From contig NZ_JRHH01000003.1 in NCBI RefSeq assembly GCF_000757385.1, positions 744,001 to 808,000 on the forward strand: a stretch of 64,000 nucleotides of DNA, given 5' to 3'. Shown here one piece after another: positions 24,168 to 33,054 of this stretch. The stretch is from Flavobacterium aquatile LMG 4008 = ATCC 11947. GTDB lineage: Bacteria > Bacteroidota > Bacteroidia > Flavobacteriales > Flavobacteriaceae. Numbering within the stretch: the first letter of the stretch is position 1; every line of letters starts with the position of its first letter. Under the pieces are notes generated by a model. The model was given only the letters and a program-made list of their open reading frames with translations, was not told the DNA's origin and searched no databases. The translations under genes and the position numbers were made by a program.

Positions 24168-24200
24168 AAAAAAACGTCCCACACAAAGTAGGACGTTTTT
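24168..24200 (-). terminator. Intrinsic terminator
   Basis: ACGTCC and GGACGT pair around an 11-base loop, with A-run before and T-run after. It can act in both directions, ending the 24.2 kb minus-strand gene and any readthrough from the repair island. Confidence 0.75.
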
Positions 24201-24206
24201 TAAATT

Positions 24207-24668
24207 TTAGGACAACTGCTCATTAATTGTTGTCGACCAGCGCTGAATTAAATCTAATTCGTTGACCAAAACTATGTTTTTATCTCTTTCATAGAATGAC
24301 AAATAGACTGTGGGTTTACTTTTATCAGTAAAGTCCAATTGCAAGCCAAGTCCTGTAATTGAATTAGAATTATCTTGCTTTTTAATAACTGAACACGTGA
24401 TAATGCTCTTCAAATTAATTACTTCATACGAGTTTTCCTCTTCGGATTGAGTAGAGAAATAAAGCATTTTGTTGGTTTTGTCGAGACCAATTCCGTAGTG
24501 GTTCCAAAACTCGTTTTTATAAATAGCGCCGTTCATTTTTTGGACACTATGAGTTAGAATTTTTAATTTATTCTTTCGTTTTGTTGCTTTCTTTTTAGTT
24601 ATTACTAAAAAAGGCACAATGCAAATTAGTAATAAGATGATGCCTATAATTGTGGTTTCTGAATCCAT
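24207..24668 (-). CDS. Small membrane-anchored protein of unknown function
   Basis: A 153-residue protein from the ATG at 24668 (a GTG at 24710 would add 14 residues). Residues about 5-25 are one hydrophobic segment followed by a strongly basic stretch (K-K-K-A-T-K-R-K-N-K), giving an N-out, cytoplasmic topology. The rest looks like a compact beta-rich domain. No family recognised. It stands alone between the repeat cluster and another orphan gene. Confidence 0.6.
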   Translation of the reverse strand: MDSETTIIGIILLLICIVPFLVITKKKATKRKNKLKILTHSVQKMNGAIYKNEFWNHYGIGLDKTNKMLYFSTQSEEENSYEVINLKSIITCSVIKKQDNSNSITGLGLQLDFTDKSKPTVYLSFYERDKNIVLVNELDLIQRWSTTINEQLS

Positions 24669-24773
24669 TTTTTTATTTTTATTAGTGAATGATATAAACG
24701 ATTGCTTCACAATTGAAAAGTTGTTTCCAATTGCAAAAACGGTGAAGTACCGCAGTAAAAGTGTTACATCAAA

Positions 24774-25145
24774 TTACCAATGATAATGAAATGGAAAAAG
24801 TATTTTAGATTGTTCTAACCTAAATAAACTGTTTTTTGAATGAAGTGTGAATTGCCAATAGGCAACTTGAAAGATGCTCTCAATGGCTTTACTATGAGCA
24901 GCAAAAACAGCGTTAGAAAAGGTCTTGAAAGACGAACTTACGTTGTTCTTAGCAATTGCAAAAGTATTCGTGGTTCGTGTAGAAAAGTAAAAATCCGAGG
25001 CATCTACAGACGAAACTTTCTCGGGTGCATTTTGTTCGTTAGAATAAATAAATGTAGTTGCAGTTGCTTTACTGTTGCTACTTAATAAAAAGTAAAACAC
25101 TAAAGAGAATAAAGAAACTAACGTTATTTGCACTATTTTTTTCAC
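24774..25145 (-). CDS. Small secreted or membrane protein of unknown function
   Basis: A 123-residue protein, if translation starts at the GTG at 25145 (V-K-K-I-V-Q-I, a natural signal-peptide start); a TTG at 25160 is the alternative and no ATG is available in the leader. The hydrophobic stretch S-L-F-S-L-V-F-Y-F-L-L precedes a Ser/Thr/Asn-rich mature part without recognisable domain. The lack of an ATG and low complexity leave open that this is a decaying gene. Confidence 0.4.
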   Translation of the reverse strand: MKKIVQITLVSLFSLVFYFLLSSNSKATATTFIYSNEQNAPEKVSSVDASDFYFSTRTTNTFAIAKNNVSSSFKTFSNAVFAAHSKAIESIFQVAYWQFTLHSKNSLFRLEQSKILFPFHYHW

Positions 25146-25268
25146 TTTGCAAAGGTACAACTATATTTTTAATTGTTTTTTTTCTAATTATTTAGTTCTT
25201 GTCATGCTATAATAAAATATTGGTAATAATACGATAATCTATAATTTTGATTTAATAAAGTATTTAAA

Positions 25269-26057
25269 TTACCCAAAAGGAGCAATTTTAATTTCACCAA
25301 ATTTCCAATTAGTAGCAAATCCAACTAAAATCCAAGTCAAAAACAAAAGTTCTAATCCAATTAATACAAAGAACAAGAAGATTCTAGATGTAATTTCAAA
25401 TTTAGAATAATCAGCGCTAAAAGCATTAAAATATCCAAAACAAATATAGAATAAGATGATAGCAATTATCAACAGACTCACAGCAAGACCAATATGATGA
25501 ATTGGCTTGAACCAAAAAAGGATGTTTGAAAAAGTTGATATTAATAGAATACTCAATAGTATCATCCCAGCAATTATAGCATGTTCACTGAGATTTAATT
25601 TTTTTCTTTTGAATAAAATAAAGCTATTTATGGCAGCGAATGGAACGAAAAGGAAAATTATAATTTTGTTTTTTTGAGCAAATACTTCATCAATTCTTTT
25701 ACTGGCTTCATTTACATATTCTTTAGTTTGTACAATGGAATCATCTGAAGTATTGAGTGAGTTCCCAATGTGACGTGTAAATAACATTAAACCAATGGTT
25801 ATAAGAATTAAATAGAATACATTGTAGAATGGTTTTCTTTTTCCGACGATGTAATCAAGAGCTGCTTTTCCTGGGCGAGTTAGTGCTTGTTTGGCTGTAA
25901 AGAGAATACCTTTGTCAAGATGGAATGTCCCGTGAAGCACATCATGAAAAATAAAATTTTTAAAGGTAATTCGATGCGTGTCTGCTTTTTGTCCGCAGCC
26001 AGAACAAAATGCATCGGTGAGTGCTTTTCCGCAATTGAGACAGTTGGTGTTTGTCAT
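25269..26057 (-). CDS. DUF3667 domain-containing membrane protein, copy 1
   Basis: A 262-residue protein. The N-terminal zinc ribbon has two C-x-x-C pairs (N-C-L-N-C-G and C-S-G-C-G), followed by the DUF3667 amphipathic stretch with F-H-L-D-K-G and T-x-R-P-G-K-A-A-x-D-Y-I-x-G-K-R, then five or so membrane helices. Role unknown. A longer paralogue is encoded at 54154-55302. Confidence 0.85.
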   Translation of the reverse strand: MTNTNCLNCGKALTDAFCSGCGQKADTHRITFKNFIFHDVLHGTFHLDKGILFTAKQALTRPGKAALDYIVGKRKPFYNVFYLILITIGLMLFTRHIGNSLNTSDDSIVQTKEYVNEASKRIDEVFAQKNKIIIFLFVPFAAINSFILFKRKKLNLSEHAIIAGMILLSILLISTFSNILFWFKPIHHIGLAVSLLIIAIILFYICFGYFNAFSADYSKFEITSRIFLFFVLIGLELLFLTWILVGFATNWKFGEIKIAPFG

Positions 26058-26155
26058 TTATTTGTACAAAGTTTTGAGGTTTAAAAGGGATTACCAGTTG
26101 TTACAATCACAATCCTAACAAATATATTAAAATTATTGAATTAAATGTATATAAA

Positions 26156-26186
26156 AAACTACACCATAGTTGATGTAGTTTATTTT
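26156..26186. terminator. Hairpin, possible terminator
   Basis: AAACTACA and TGTAGTTT form an 8-bp stem with flanking A and T runs. It lies about 100 bases upstream of the DUF3667 start, so which transcript it would end is unclear. Confidence 0.5.
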
Positions 26187-26316
26187 TATTTTGTGAAAAA
26201 ATTGTAGTTTACGATATAATATTGCAATATACTACTCCGCTAAAATACTAAATATTTTATTACAAAAACCACATAAAACCACCTGTTTTTCAGAGGTATA
26301 AAAGCAAGATTTTCGC

Positions 26317-26352
26317 AAAAAAAAACCACAAGCGCAACACTTGTGGTTTTTT
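26317..26352 (-). terminator. Intrinsic terminator after the SDR gene
   Basis: AACCACAAG and CTTGTGGTT pair around a seven-base loop, with A-run on the left giving a T-run on the minus strand. It sits 19 bases beyond the stop of the SDR gene. Confidence 0.85.
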
Positions 26353-26370
26353 GTAAAAGGTAAAGTTGGT

Positions 26371-27138
26371 TTAAATATTAAATCCTCCAGAAACTTCAAG
26401 ACGTTGGGCGTTAACCCATTTAGAGTCGTCGCTACATAAGAACGCTACTACCGAGCCAATATCGTCTGGTAATCCTACTCTTCCCAAAGCGGTGTTAGAT
26501 GCAATCATGTTATTCAAATCTTGGTTATCTCTAACGGCGCCACCACCAAAATCGGTTTCAATTGCACCTGGAGCAACGGTATTTACTCTAATTTTTCTCG
26601 CACCCAATTCTAACGCTTGGTAACGACTTAACGATTCGATTGCCGCTTTCATAATGGCATACGCAGCATATCCGTTAAAACTAAAACGTGTCAATCCAGA
26701 AGAAATATTTACAATGCTTGCGCCATCTTGTAACAACGGTAATAACTTTTGGGTTAAAAAGAAAGCACCTTTTAAGTGAATGTTCACCATACTATCGAAT
26801 TGCTCCATCGTGGTTTCGGCAAACGAAGCATGAACTCCAACTCCAGCATTATTGACTAAAGCTGAAAGTTTGTCTGTATGAAATTCGTTTTTTAAAGTCG
26901 TAGCCAAGGTATTTCCAAATTGGTTAAACGAACTAGCATCAGCAACATCGAGTTGCAATGCGAACGCTTTTTTACCACTAGTGTTAATCTCGTTTACTAC
27001 TTCTTGAGCTGCTTCGCTTTTGGTTTGGTAGGTAAGAATTACATCAAAACCTTTTTTTGCTAATTGCAACGCCATATCTTTTCCTAGTCCGCGACTTCCG
27101 CCTGTAACTAAGACAATTTTGTTTACTGTGTTTGTCAT
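26371..27138 (-). CDS. SDR family oxidoreductase
   Basis: A 255-residue classical short-chain dehydrogenase. The NAD(P)-binding motif is T-G-G-S-R-G-L-G-K near residue 12, then N-N-A-G-V-G, the catalytic Ser in N-I-S-S-G, Y-A-A-Y-A-I-M-K with catalytic Tyr and Lys, and the V-A-P-G-A-I-E-T cap. Substrate cannot be deduced. The AraC regulator gene lies just upstream in the same direction. Confidence 0.93.
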   Translation of the reverse strand: MTNTVNKIVLVTGGSRGLGKDMALQLAKKGFDVILTYQTKSEAAQEVVNEINTSGKKAFALQLDVADASSFNQFGNTLATTLKNEFHTDKLSALVNNAGVGVHASFAETTMEQFDSMVNIHLKGAFFLTQKLLPLLQDGASIVNISSGLTRFSFNGYAAYAIMKAAIESLSRYQALELGARKIRVNTVAPGAIETDFGGGAVRDNQDLNNMIASNTALGRVGLPDDIGSVVAFLCSDDSKWVNAQRLEVSGGFNI

Positions 27139-27230
27139 TTTATTTATGATTTAATTACAGTACAAAATTGGGAGAATTCTGTGAAATGATTGTTGCGAGA
27201 ATCAAAGTGATATTTGCAAAAATCAAACAA

Positions 27231-28163
27231 TTAGCTTTCTCTAAAATGCAACGGTGAAATAGCAGTTTGCTTTTTAAAGAAATTAGAGAAATGCGCCACT
27301 TCATCAAATCCGAGGCAATTGGCAATTTCCGAAATATTCCAATCGGTTTGTTTCAAAAGAATTTTGGCTTCTTGTGTAATACGACTTGCGATGATTTCGG
27401 TAGTGGTTTTTCCTGTAACTTCCTTCAAAACTTTATTCAAATGATTGACATGTATGCGTAGATTTTCGGCATATTCTTTAGCAGTACGAAGTTGCAATTC
27501 TTGATTAATAGATTCAATAGGAAACTGACGTTCGAGCAATTCTATAAAAAGTGATGAGATACGAGAAGTTGCATTATGGTTTTCTTTGGTGCCTTCAATA
27601 GGTTTGAGTTTTTGTCCAGTATGAATAAGTTCAGTAACATAATTCCGCAACAAGTCATATTTGAAAGCATAATCCGATTGGATTTCATTATTCATTTTCA
27701 TGAAGATGTGTTCGATTTCGTTGTACTGTTCATCTGTTATTTGAAAAACAAAATCACTCTTGCTACTAAAGATAGGTAAGGTGTCAAGGTTTAATGCAGT
27801 TTTGGATTTATGCATAAAATCGGCAGTGAAAACACAAAAATAACCCGATTGATTTTCATTTTGTGGCGAATATCGGTACGGAATTCGTGGTGAAGCAAAG
27901 AGAATTCCTTTTTCTTTGATCTCAATTTGTTGATCGGCATAATCGACCAAATTGTGTCCGTTAATCAAACTGATTTTGTAATACGTCCTACGATTGTAAG
28001 GCATCACCAATTTACCTTTACAAGCACTATTCATTTCGGCAATATTGAAAATATTAAAGTGACCAATGTCGTTATTGTTTTGTTCGTTGAAGAGCAATTC
28101 GGTTAACGTACATTTATCTTTAAAAATATCTTTGTAAAACTCGTTGATAGAAATAGTGGTCAT
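27231..28163 (-). CDS. AraC family transcriptional regulator
   Basis: A 310-residue regulator with an AraC_binding-like cupin N terminus and the paired helix-turn-helix at about residues 205-305. Landmarks are A-E-N-L-R-I-H-V-N-H-L-N-K-V-L-K, I-T-Q-E-A-K-I-L-L-K, I-S-E-I-A-N-C-L-G-F-D-E-V-A-H-F-S-N-F-F-K-K. It is likely to act on the adjacent SDR gene, on the common pattern of AraC-SDR pairs. Confidence 0.93.
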   Translation of the reverse strand: MTTISINEFYKDIFKDKCTLTELLFNEQNNNDIGHFNIFNIAEMNSACKGKLVMPYNRRTYYKISLINGHNLVDYADQQIEIKEKGILFASPRIPYRYSPQNENQSGYFCVFTADFMHKSKTALNLDTLPIFSSKSDFVFQITDEQYNEIEHIFMKMNNEIQSDYAFKYDLLRNYVTELIHTGQKLKPIEGTKENHNATSRISSLFIELLERQFPIESINQELQLRTAKEYAENLRIHVNHLNKVLKEVTGKTTTEIIASRITQEAKILLKQTDWNISEIANCLGFDEVAHFSNFFKKQTAISPLHFRES

Positions 28164-28227
28164 CTTGTAAAATTCAAATAGTTGGTAAAGATAGGATATT
28201 TTGATTTTAATTATGTATTTATAAAAG

Positions 28228-28251
28228 AACCACGAGTTTATGCTCGTGGTT
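28228..28251 (-). terminator. Intrinsic terminator after the VOC gene
   Basis: AACCACGAG and CTCGTGGTT form a 9-bp stem around a six-base loop in the gap below the VOC gene. The run of A on the left supplies Ts on the minus strand. Confidence 0.8.
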
Positions 28252-28274
28252 TTGTTGTTTCCTAGTTTTTGAAT

Positions 28275-28655
28275 TTATGCCATAGAATGAAATCCAATCG
28301 AATTTCCTTCGCTATCTAAAGCGATACCACAAAATCCGTGTTCGCCCAAAGACATCTTTTCTTGTAACACAGTTCCGCCAGCATTGGCAACACGTGAAAG
28401 TTCTACCGAACAATCATCACAACCAAAATAAACAAGCGTTCCGCCACTTCCTGGAGACATATCGGTCATTTTGCACAAAGCGCCACTAATGTTGTGGCCG
28501 CCTTCTACCCAAGGAAAACTAACCATTTCTAAATCTCCAAATGCACCTGGTGTTTGCATTGGAGTCATGGTAATGTTAAATACAGATTCATAAAATTTTT
28601 GGGCACGCGCCATATCGGACACATAAATTTCTACCCAAGCAAATGAATTTTTCAT
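28275..28655 (-). CDS. VOC family protein (glyoxalase-like)
   Basis: A 126-residue vicinal-oxygen-chelate fold protein with the opening F-A-W-V-E-I-Y-V-S-D-M-A-R-A-Q-K-F-Y-E-S, the G-S-G-G-T-L-V-Y-F-G strand and the C-terminal G-F-C-G-I-A-L-D-S-E-G-N-S-I-G-F-H-S. The group is widespread, of undefined substrate (metal-dependent lyase, isomerase or binding protein). Confidence 0.88.
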   Translation of the reverse strand: MKNSFAWVEIYVSDMARAQKFYESVFNITMTPMQTPGAFGDLEMVSFPWVEGGHNISGALCKMTDMSPGSGGTLVYFGCDDCSVELSRVANAGGTVLQEKMSLGEHGFCGIALDSEGNSIGFHSMA

Positions 28656-28690
28656 AATGTTTGTTTTTGGTTGTTATTCAGAAATAATAA

Positions 28691-29644
28691 TTATTTTTTA
28701 CTTTTTGCTTCAATTTCTGGAAGTTGTTTTTTGTATTCTTCTGCATTCCAAATAATATTCCAACGTTTTACATAGTCAGCCAACGGGCCAAGACCAACAG
28801 AAGCTCTTCTGGTGTCGACATTATCAGGATCTTCAAGTGGTAAAACATACTCGGTATTGGTATTGTTATCATAACCTATTTGGCTACCATAAATTTGTTT
28901 TTTTCCTTCTCCAAGGGCAACTCTATCTTCTAGCAAAGCAAGTGCACTACTGCTAGCATTGTTATTTTTTACAGCTTCTCGCATCATCGGAAGGTATTTT
29001 TGTTGCGTTTGTAAATCAGCATGTTGAATGACTAAAAACAGCGTTTGATTGGCTTGCCCACCAACTTTATCTGCTCCAACCCAACCGTATTTATCTAAAA
29101 TATCGGTGACTTTACCTAAATTAATGCTGTCTTTGTGCATCATAACTTTACCCAAACTATCAACTATTTTGCTTTGGTTACCGTATTCTTTTTGAGCCTT
29201 TATAAATTCTTTTCTAATAGTTTGATCTTCTTCAAATAGCGCTAATAATCTGGCTTGCAAAGCCTTGTCGTAATTTGCTTCTCTTGCGTCAACTATTTTT
29301 TGCATATCGTTTACCAATATTTGCCATTTTTTATCATTGTGAAGGGATTTCAAATCGGTATCAGTTGTAAGATGATTAACATTAGACCAACCTCTATCTA
29401 AGGCAAGTTGTAACCATTGAAATGCTACTTTTTTATTTCCTAGAAGTGCTGCCGAACACGCTGCATTGTACAAATCCTCGGCACTTTTTTGTTCGATAGA
29501 AAAAGCTGCTGTATATTTCTCTACTGACTTTTTATATTCTTTATTCTTGTAAAGTGCATCTGCTTCGCCTACAAGCGTTTTGTAGTTTTGAGAGAAACTT
29601 AAGGTAAAAAGAAAGAGTAGGATAGTGGTTAATGTTGCTTTCAT
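28691..29644 (-). CDS. TPR-containing DUF6624 protein, exported
   Basis: A 317-residue protein with an N-terminal signal peptide (about 1-18, ending F-S-Q). One or two tetratricopeptide-like helical pairs follow (Y-K-N-K-E-Y-K-K-S-V-E-K-Y and L-Y-N-A-A-C-S-A-A). The C-terminal domain shows the DUF6624 landmarks: I-L-D-K-Y-G-W-V-G, L-F-L-V-I-Q-H-A-D, L-E-D-R-V, and Q-I-Y-G-S-Q. Function unknown. Confidence 0.8.
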   Translation of the reverse strand: MKATLTTILLFLFTLSFSQNYKTLVGEADALYKNKEYKKSVEKYTAAFSIEQKSAEDLYNAACSAALLGNKKVAFQWLQLALDRGWSNVNHLTTDTDLKSLHNDKKWQILVNDMQKIVDAREANYDKALQARLLALFEEDQTIRKEFIKAQKEYGNQSKIVDSLGKVMMHKDSINLGKVTDILDKYGWVGADKVGGQANQTLFLVIQHADLQTQQKYLPMMREAVKNNNASSSALALLEDRVALGEGKKQIYGSQIGYDNNTNTEYVLPLEDPDNVDTRRASVGLGPLADYVKRWNIIWNAEEYKKQLPEIEAKSKK

Positions 29645-29674
29645 ATTGATTTAATTACGCTTAGATATAGTTTT

Positions 29675-30484
29675 TTAATCATTCAAAGTCCAGATTAATG
29701 CTTTTTCTTTGGTCGCTCTATAAATAGTGTGGTGTTCTTCTTTTGGTTCGTTAGAATAATTAAAGATAATATTCTTGTTGTTTTCTGTTGTTAAAATTTT
29801 TACTAGGTTTTTAGTGTGTTTTGAAATATCTGAAGCATTGGAGCCAGCAAACCAAAGTCGTTTATTGCTTTGAGGGAATTTTGCCAAATGTTCTTTTGCA
29901 GTTCTCACTAAGTAGTGATTGTTCCACCAAAGCGATGGATCCATGGCGATGTAATAATCAAACATTTCAGGTTGCGTTAAGAACGTTTCCATAATAAAGA
30001 GTCCTGCAAGTGATTCACCAATAATTCCTTTAGTGTTTTTTGTTCGGTAATGTTTATTGATCTCAGTAAATAATTCGTCATTTATAAAAGCTCTAAATTT
30101 TGATGCACCACCAATTACAGGAGCAATTTTTTTGTCTTCTTCAACTTCTGTACTTCCAGATAAATCTCTTCTACGTACAGTATTTTCAATTCCAACAAGA
30201 ATGAATGGTGGAATTTTATTTGTTTTAATTAATTCTGACATTGTGTTGGCAATATGTGGAAAATCTTCTGCAGTTCCGCCATCGGGCATGTACATTACAG
30301 GTAATGAATCATTGGTTTTAGAATAATTTTCTGGTGTCCAAACATTAATGATTCGTTTTTCATTCAATAAATTAGAATCAATAGTAAAGGTATCATGTAT
30401 GGGAATTGGATCTTGTGATTGGGCTTGGTTGGTACAGCTATTAAAAATGAAACTTAATAATATAAAAAGGTGTATATTTCTCAT
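29675..30484 (-). CDS. Alpha/beta-hydrolase (Fes/esterase D-like) lipoprotein
   Basis: A 269-residue exported hydrolase. The start at 30484 gives a leader ending in the lipobox N-S-C, which an upstream start at 30577 would bury. The esterase-D core carries V-M-Y-M-P-D-G-G and the nucleophile elbow G-E-S-L-A-G, with D in A-M-D-P-S-L-W-W and a late His (E-E-H-H-T). The family includes siderophore esterases and acylhydrolases; substrate unknown. Confidence 0.85.
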   Translation of the reverse strand: MRNIHLFILLSFIFNSCTNQAQSQDPIPIHDTFTIDSNLLNEKRIINVWTPENYSKTNDSLPVMYMPDGGTAEDFPHIANTMSELIKTNKIPPFILVGIENTVRRRDLSGSTEVEEDKKIAPVIGGASKFRAFINDELFTEINKHYRTKNTKGIIGESLAGLFIMETFLTQPEMFDYYIAMDPSLWWNNHYLVRTAKEHLAKFPQSNKRLWFAGSNASDISKHTKNLVKILTTENNKNIIFNYSNEPKEEHHTIYRATKEKALIWTLND

Positions 30485-30566
30485 TGTATTTATTTTATGT
30501 TTGATAAAGAGTAATTGCAAGTTAATAAAATTATTGTGTTTGCTGTAAATGATTTCAGAATATAAA

Positions 30567-30595
30567 AAAAACCACAAGCAATTACTCGTGGTTTT
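30567..30595 (-). terminator. Hairpin terminator
   Basis: AAAACCACaAG and CTcGTGGTTTT pair with one mismatch around a six-base loop. It is placed after the 30.6 kb minus-strand gene start and upstream of the esterase, most plausibly shielding the esterase promoter. Confidence 0.5.
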
Positions 30596-30617
30596 CAGGT
30601 AAAAAAGGTAGTTAGTA

Positions 30618-31004
30618 TTATTTCATTTTATCAATTACAAGTCCGACAATCGCACCAACAATACCAGACATTACAATCATAATTATCATATCCAATCCAA
30701 TTAATTTATAATCGGGCGTGGCGTTCATAGCATTCATAAAGAAATTTCCGTGAAGTCCGATAAAAAATCCAATAATGGCGCCGCCTTTTAATCCGGAAAC
30801 GGCGGTAGAAATTCCAGCCCATTGATTGAAAATATACGAAACAAAAAATCCAAACGTCATGCATCCTAAGAAAATAAGTGTCATATTTTCTTTTCCACCA
30901 GTTGCAAAATTCTCTTTAAATAGAAAACCATAAAACAAAAATCCTAAGAGAAAATCGGCGATACCACCAACAATTCCTGCAACAATAAAGTTTTTTACAT
31001 TCAT
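30618..31004 (-). CDS. Four-helix membrane protein of unknown function
   Basis: A 128-residue hydrophobic protein with about four membrane segments and G-G-I-A-D-F-L-L-G-F and G-A-I-I-G-F-F-I-G motifs. It resembles small DUF1761-like proteins in size and layout, but I cannot confirm that family. Single-gene unit. Confidence 0.65.
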   Translation of the reverse strand: MNVKNFIVAGIVGGIADFLLGFLFYGFLFKENFATGGKENMTLIFLGCMTFGFFVSYIFNQWAGISTAVSGLKGGAIIGFFIGLHGNFFMNAMNATPDYKLIGLDMIIMIVMSGIVGAIVGLVIDKMK

Positions 31005-31130
31005 AATTAATTAGTTTTTATTGGTTAATGAAATAAAAGTACTAAATATTAAGAATTGTTGAATATTTGGTCGAATAAATTGTTAACTATTTAAAGCTTT
31101 AATTGTTGATAATGTTATAGTTGCATAAAA

Positions 31131-31157
31131 AAAAGCACCGTTTTAAAGGTGCTTTTA
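31131..31157 (-). terminator. Intrinsic terminator after the acyl-CoA ligase gene
   Basis: AAAAGCACC and GGTGCTTTT pair over 9 bp around a nine-base loop immediately beyond the ligase stop codon. Confidence 0.85.
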
Positions 31158-31159
31158 TT

Positions 31160-32938
31160 TTAAACAGTATCGTAAATTTTATGAAAAAGATTAATGTATT
31201 TTTCCATTACTACTTTTCGTTTTAACTTCATAGTTGGCGTTAAATGTCCAGCTGGAATCGTCCATAAGTCAGGAGTCAATTCAAACTTCTTAATTTTCTC
31301 CCAATTACCAAATTTTTCATTTAGTGTATCAACTTCTTGCTGAATTCGATCAATTACTTGTTGATTTGTAATTATTTCTTCGTTGGTAGTTCCAATGTTA
31401 ATGTTATGAATTTTTGCCCATTCTTTTATAAAGTCAAAACTCGGTTGAATGAAAGCTGCAGGCATTTTTTGTCCGTCGCCAATAACCATAATTTGTTCAA
31501 TAAAACGCGATTGCTTCATAGTATTTTCTAGCAATTGTGGTGCAATGTATTTTCCTCCAGAAGTTTTGAACATTTCCTTTTTTCTGTCGGTAATTTTTAG
31601 AAATCCATCTTTATCAACTTCGCCAATATCGCCTGTATGAAAATAACCACCAACGATAACTTCGTTGGTTAATTGTTCATCTTTGTAGTAGCCCATCATT
31701 ACGTTTGGTCCTTTGCAAAGAATTTCGCCATCTGAAGCAATTTTAACTTCTACATTATCAATAATTCTTCCAGCAGTTCCAATTTTAAATCCTTTATTTC
31801 GTTGATCATTTACAGAGATCACAGGTGATGTTTCAGATAATCCGTAACCTTCCATAACTGGTATTTCTGCTGCTGCAAATATTCGTGCTAATCGTGGTTG
31901 CAATGCAGCACTTCCGTTTACAATCAAATCTAATTTTCCTCCTAAACCGGCTTTCCATTTGCTAAAAATCAGTTTTCTCGCTAATTTTAATTGCACTCCG
32001 TACCACCAACCATTGGCATTATCGGGTTCATATTTTAGTCCGAGTTCAACAGCCCAAAAGAATAACTTCTTTTTAATTCCAGTAAGTTCTGATCCTTTGG
32101 CTATGATTTTCTCGTACACTTTTTCAATAAGTCTTGGAACTCCGGTCATTACATTAGGTTGGACTTCTTTTACATTGTCTGAAATTTTCTCAATCGATTC
32201 TCCAAAATAAATAGAAACACCATAATATTGGTAAATGTAAGTTACCATTCGCTCATAAATATGGCAAATTGGTAAGAAACTTAACGCTCTACTTTTTCCA
32301 GCATCAAACGGAATTCTATTGGCAGAATCCAATACATTAGAAACAATATTGTTATGAGAAAGCATTACACCTTTGGGTTTTCCTGTAGTTCCAGAAGTGT
32401 AAATTATTGTGGCTAATTCTAGTGGCTTTACATTGTTTTTACGATCTTCAACAACATCTTGGTTGCTTGTGTCGCTTCCTAATTCTAATAATTCTTTCCA
32501 GTTTTTACAACCATCAATTTCATTAAAGGAATAAACTTCCTTTAATTTAGGAACATTGTTTTTAATTGCATTTAATTTCTTCAGCACTTCATCATCAGAA
32601 ACAAAACAATACATAGCTTCAGAATGGTTGAGAATGTACTCATAATCGGTTTCAGAAATTGTTGGATAAATTGGCACAGTTTGAGCACCAGTTTGTAAAG
32701 TTCCAATATCCATTATGTGCCATTCGGTTCTATTATTTGACGAAATTATAGCAATTTTATCATTTTTTTGAATGCCTAAACGCAGTAAAGCTCGCGAAAT
32801 AGTATTGGCCTTATCTACGTATTCTTGAGTGGAAGTTTTTACCCAAACACCATTGTGTTTTGTGACTAAAGCATCGGGAATATTATATTTTTCTAGTTGA
32901 TGATAAGGAAAATCAAATAGACGTGTTATTGAAGCCAT
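31160..32938 (-). CDS. Long-chain fatty-acid-CoA ligase (AMP-forming)
   Basis: A 592-residue adenylate-forming enzyme activating fatty acids to acyl-CoA. It shows the P-loop-like I-Y-T-S-G-T-T-G-K-P-K-G (about residues 178-189), M-E-G-Y-G-L-S-E-T-S-P, H-T-G-D-I-G and the C-terminal I-T-D-R-K-K-E-M-F-K-T-S-G-G-K hinge. It resembles the FadD15 group of Actinobacteria and Bacteroidota. It would feed the beta-oxidation operon at 3.9-10.3 kb, although the loci are not linked. Confidence 0.93.
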   Translation of the reverse strand: MASITRLFDFPYHQLEKYNIPDALVTKHNGVWVKTSTQEYVDKANTISRALLRLGIQKNDKIAIISSNNRTEWHIMDIGTLQTGAQTVPIYPTISETDYEYILNHSEAMYCFVSDDEVLKKLNAIKNNVPKLKEVYSFNEIDGCKNWKELLELGSDTSNQDVVEDRKNNVKPLELATIIYTSGTTGKPKGVMLSHNNIVSNVLDSANRIPFDAGKSRALSFLPICHIYERMVTYIYQYYGVSIYFGESIEKISDNVKEVQPNVMTGVPRLIEKVYEKIIAKGSELTGIKKKLFFWAVELGLKYEPDNANGWWYGVQLKLARKLIFSKWKAGLGGKLDLIVNGSAALQPRLARIFAAAEIPVMEGYGLSETSPVISVNDQRNKGFKIGTAGRIIDNVEVKIASDGEILCKGPNVMMGYYKDEQLTNEVIVGGYFHTGDIGEVDKDGFLKITDRKKEMFKTSGGKYIAPQLLENTMKQSRFIEQIMVIGDGQKMPAAFIQPSFDFIKEWAKIHNINIGTTNEEIITNQQVIDRIQQEVDTLNEKFGNWEKIKKFELTPDLWTIPAGHLTPTMKLKRKVVMEKYINLFHKIYDTV

Positions 32939-32974
32939 TGATGAAATTTTTATGCAAATTAATTAATAATATAA

Positions 32975-33031
32975 TGATTCACAATATTAATTTAAAAAAT
33001 ATGAATCATTATTGTGAAATATGTAACTTTG
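32975..33031. promoter_or_regulatory. Paired inverted repeats and -7 element between acyl-CoA ligase and sulfatase genes
   Basis: AATGATTC (32975-32982) pairs with GAATCATT (33003-33010), and TTCACAAT (32980-32987) with ATTGTGAA (33011-33018). Directly after them TAACTTTG (33024-33031) matches the TAnnTTTG -7 element for the plus-strand sulfatase gene, with no clear -33 box. The palindromes are candidate operators for one or both divergent genes. Confidence 0.35.
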
Positions 33032-33054
33032 CCAATATAATTAGCCTTTTATAA

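Larger units (their letters stand above)
26058..26370. other. Gene-free stretch with two hairpins
   Basis: No gene visible. It holds a hairpin with AAACTACA/TGTAGTTT arms (26156-26186) and the terminator at 26317-26352. The 130 bases between them are AT-rich and include ATATAATATTGCAATATAC, a partial palindrome. Confidence 0.5.
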
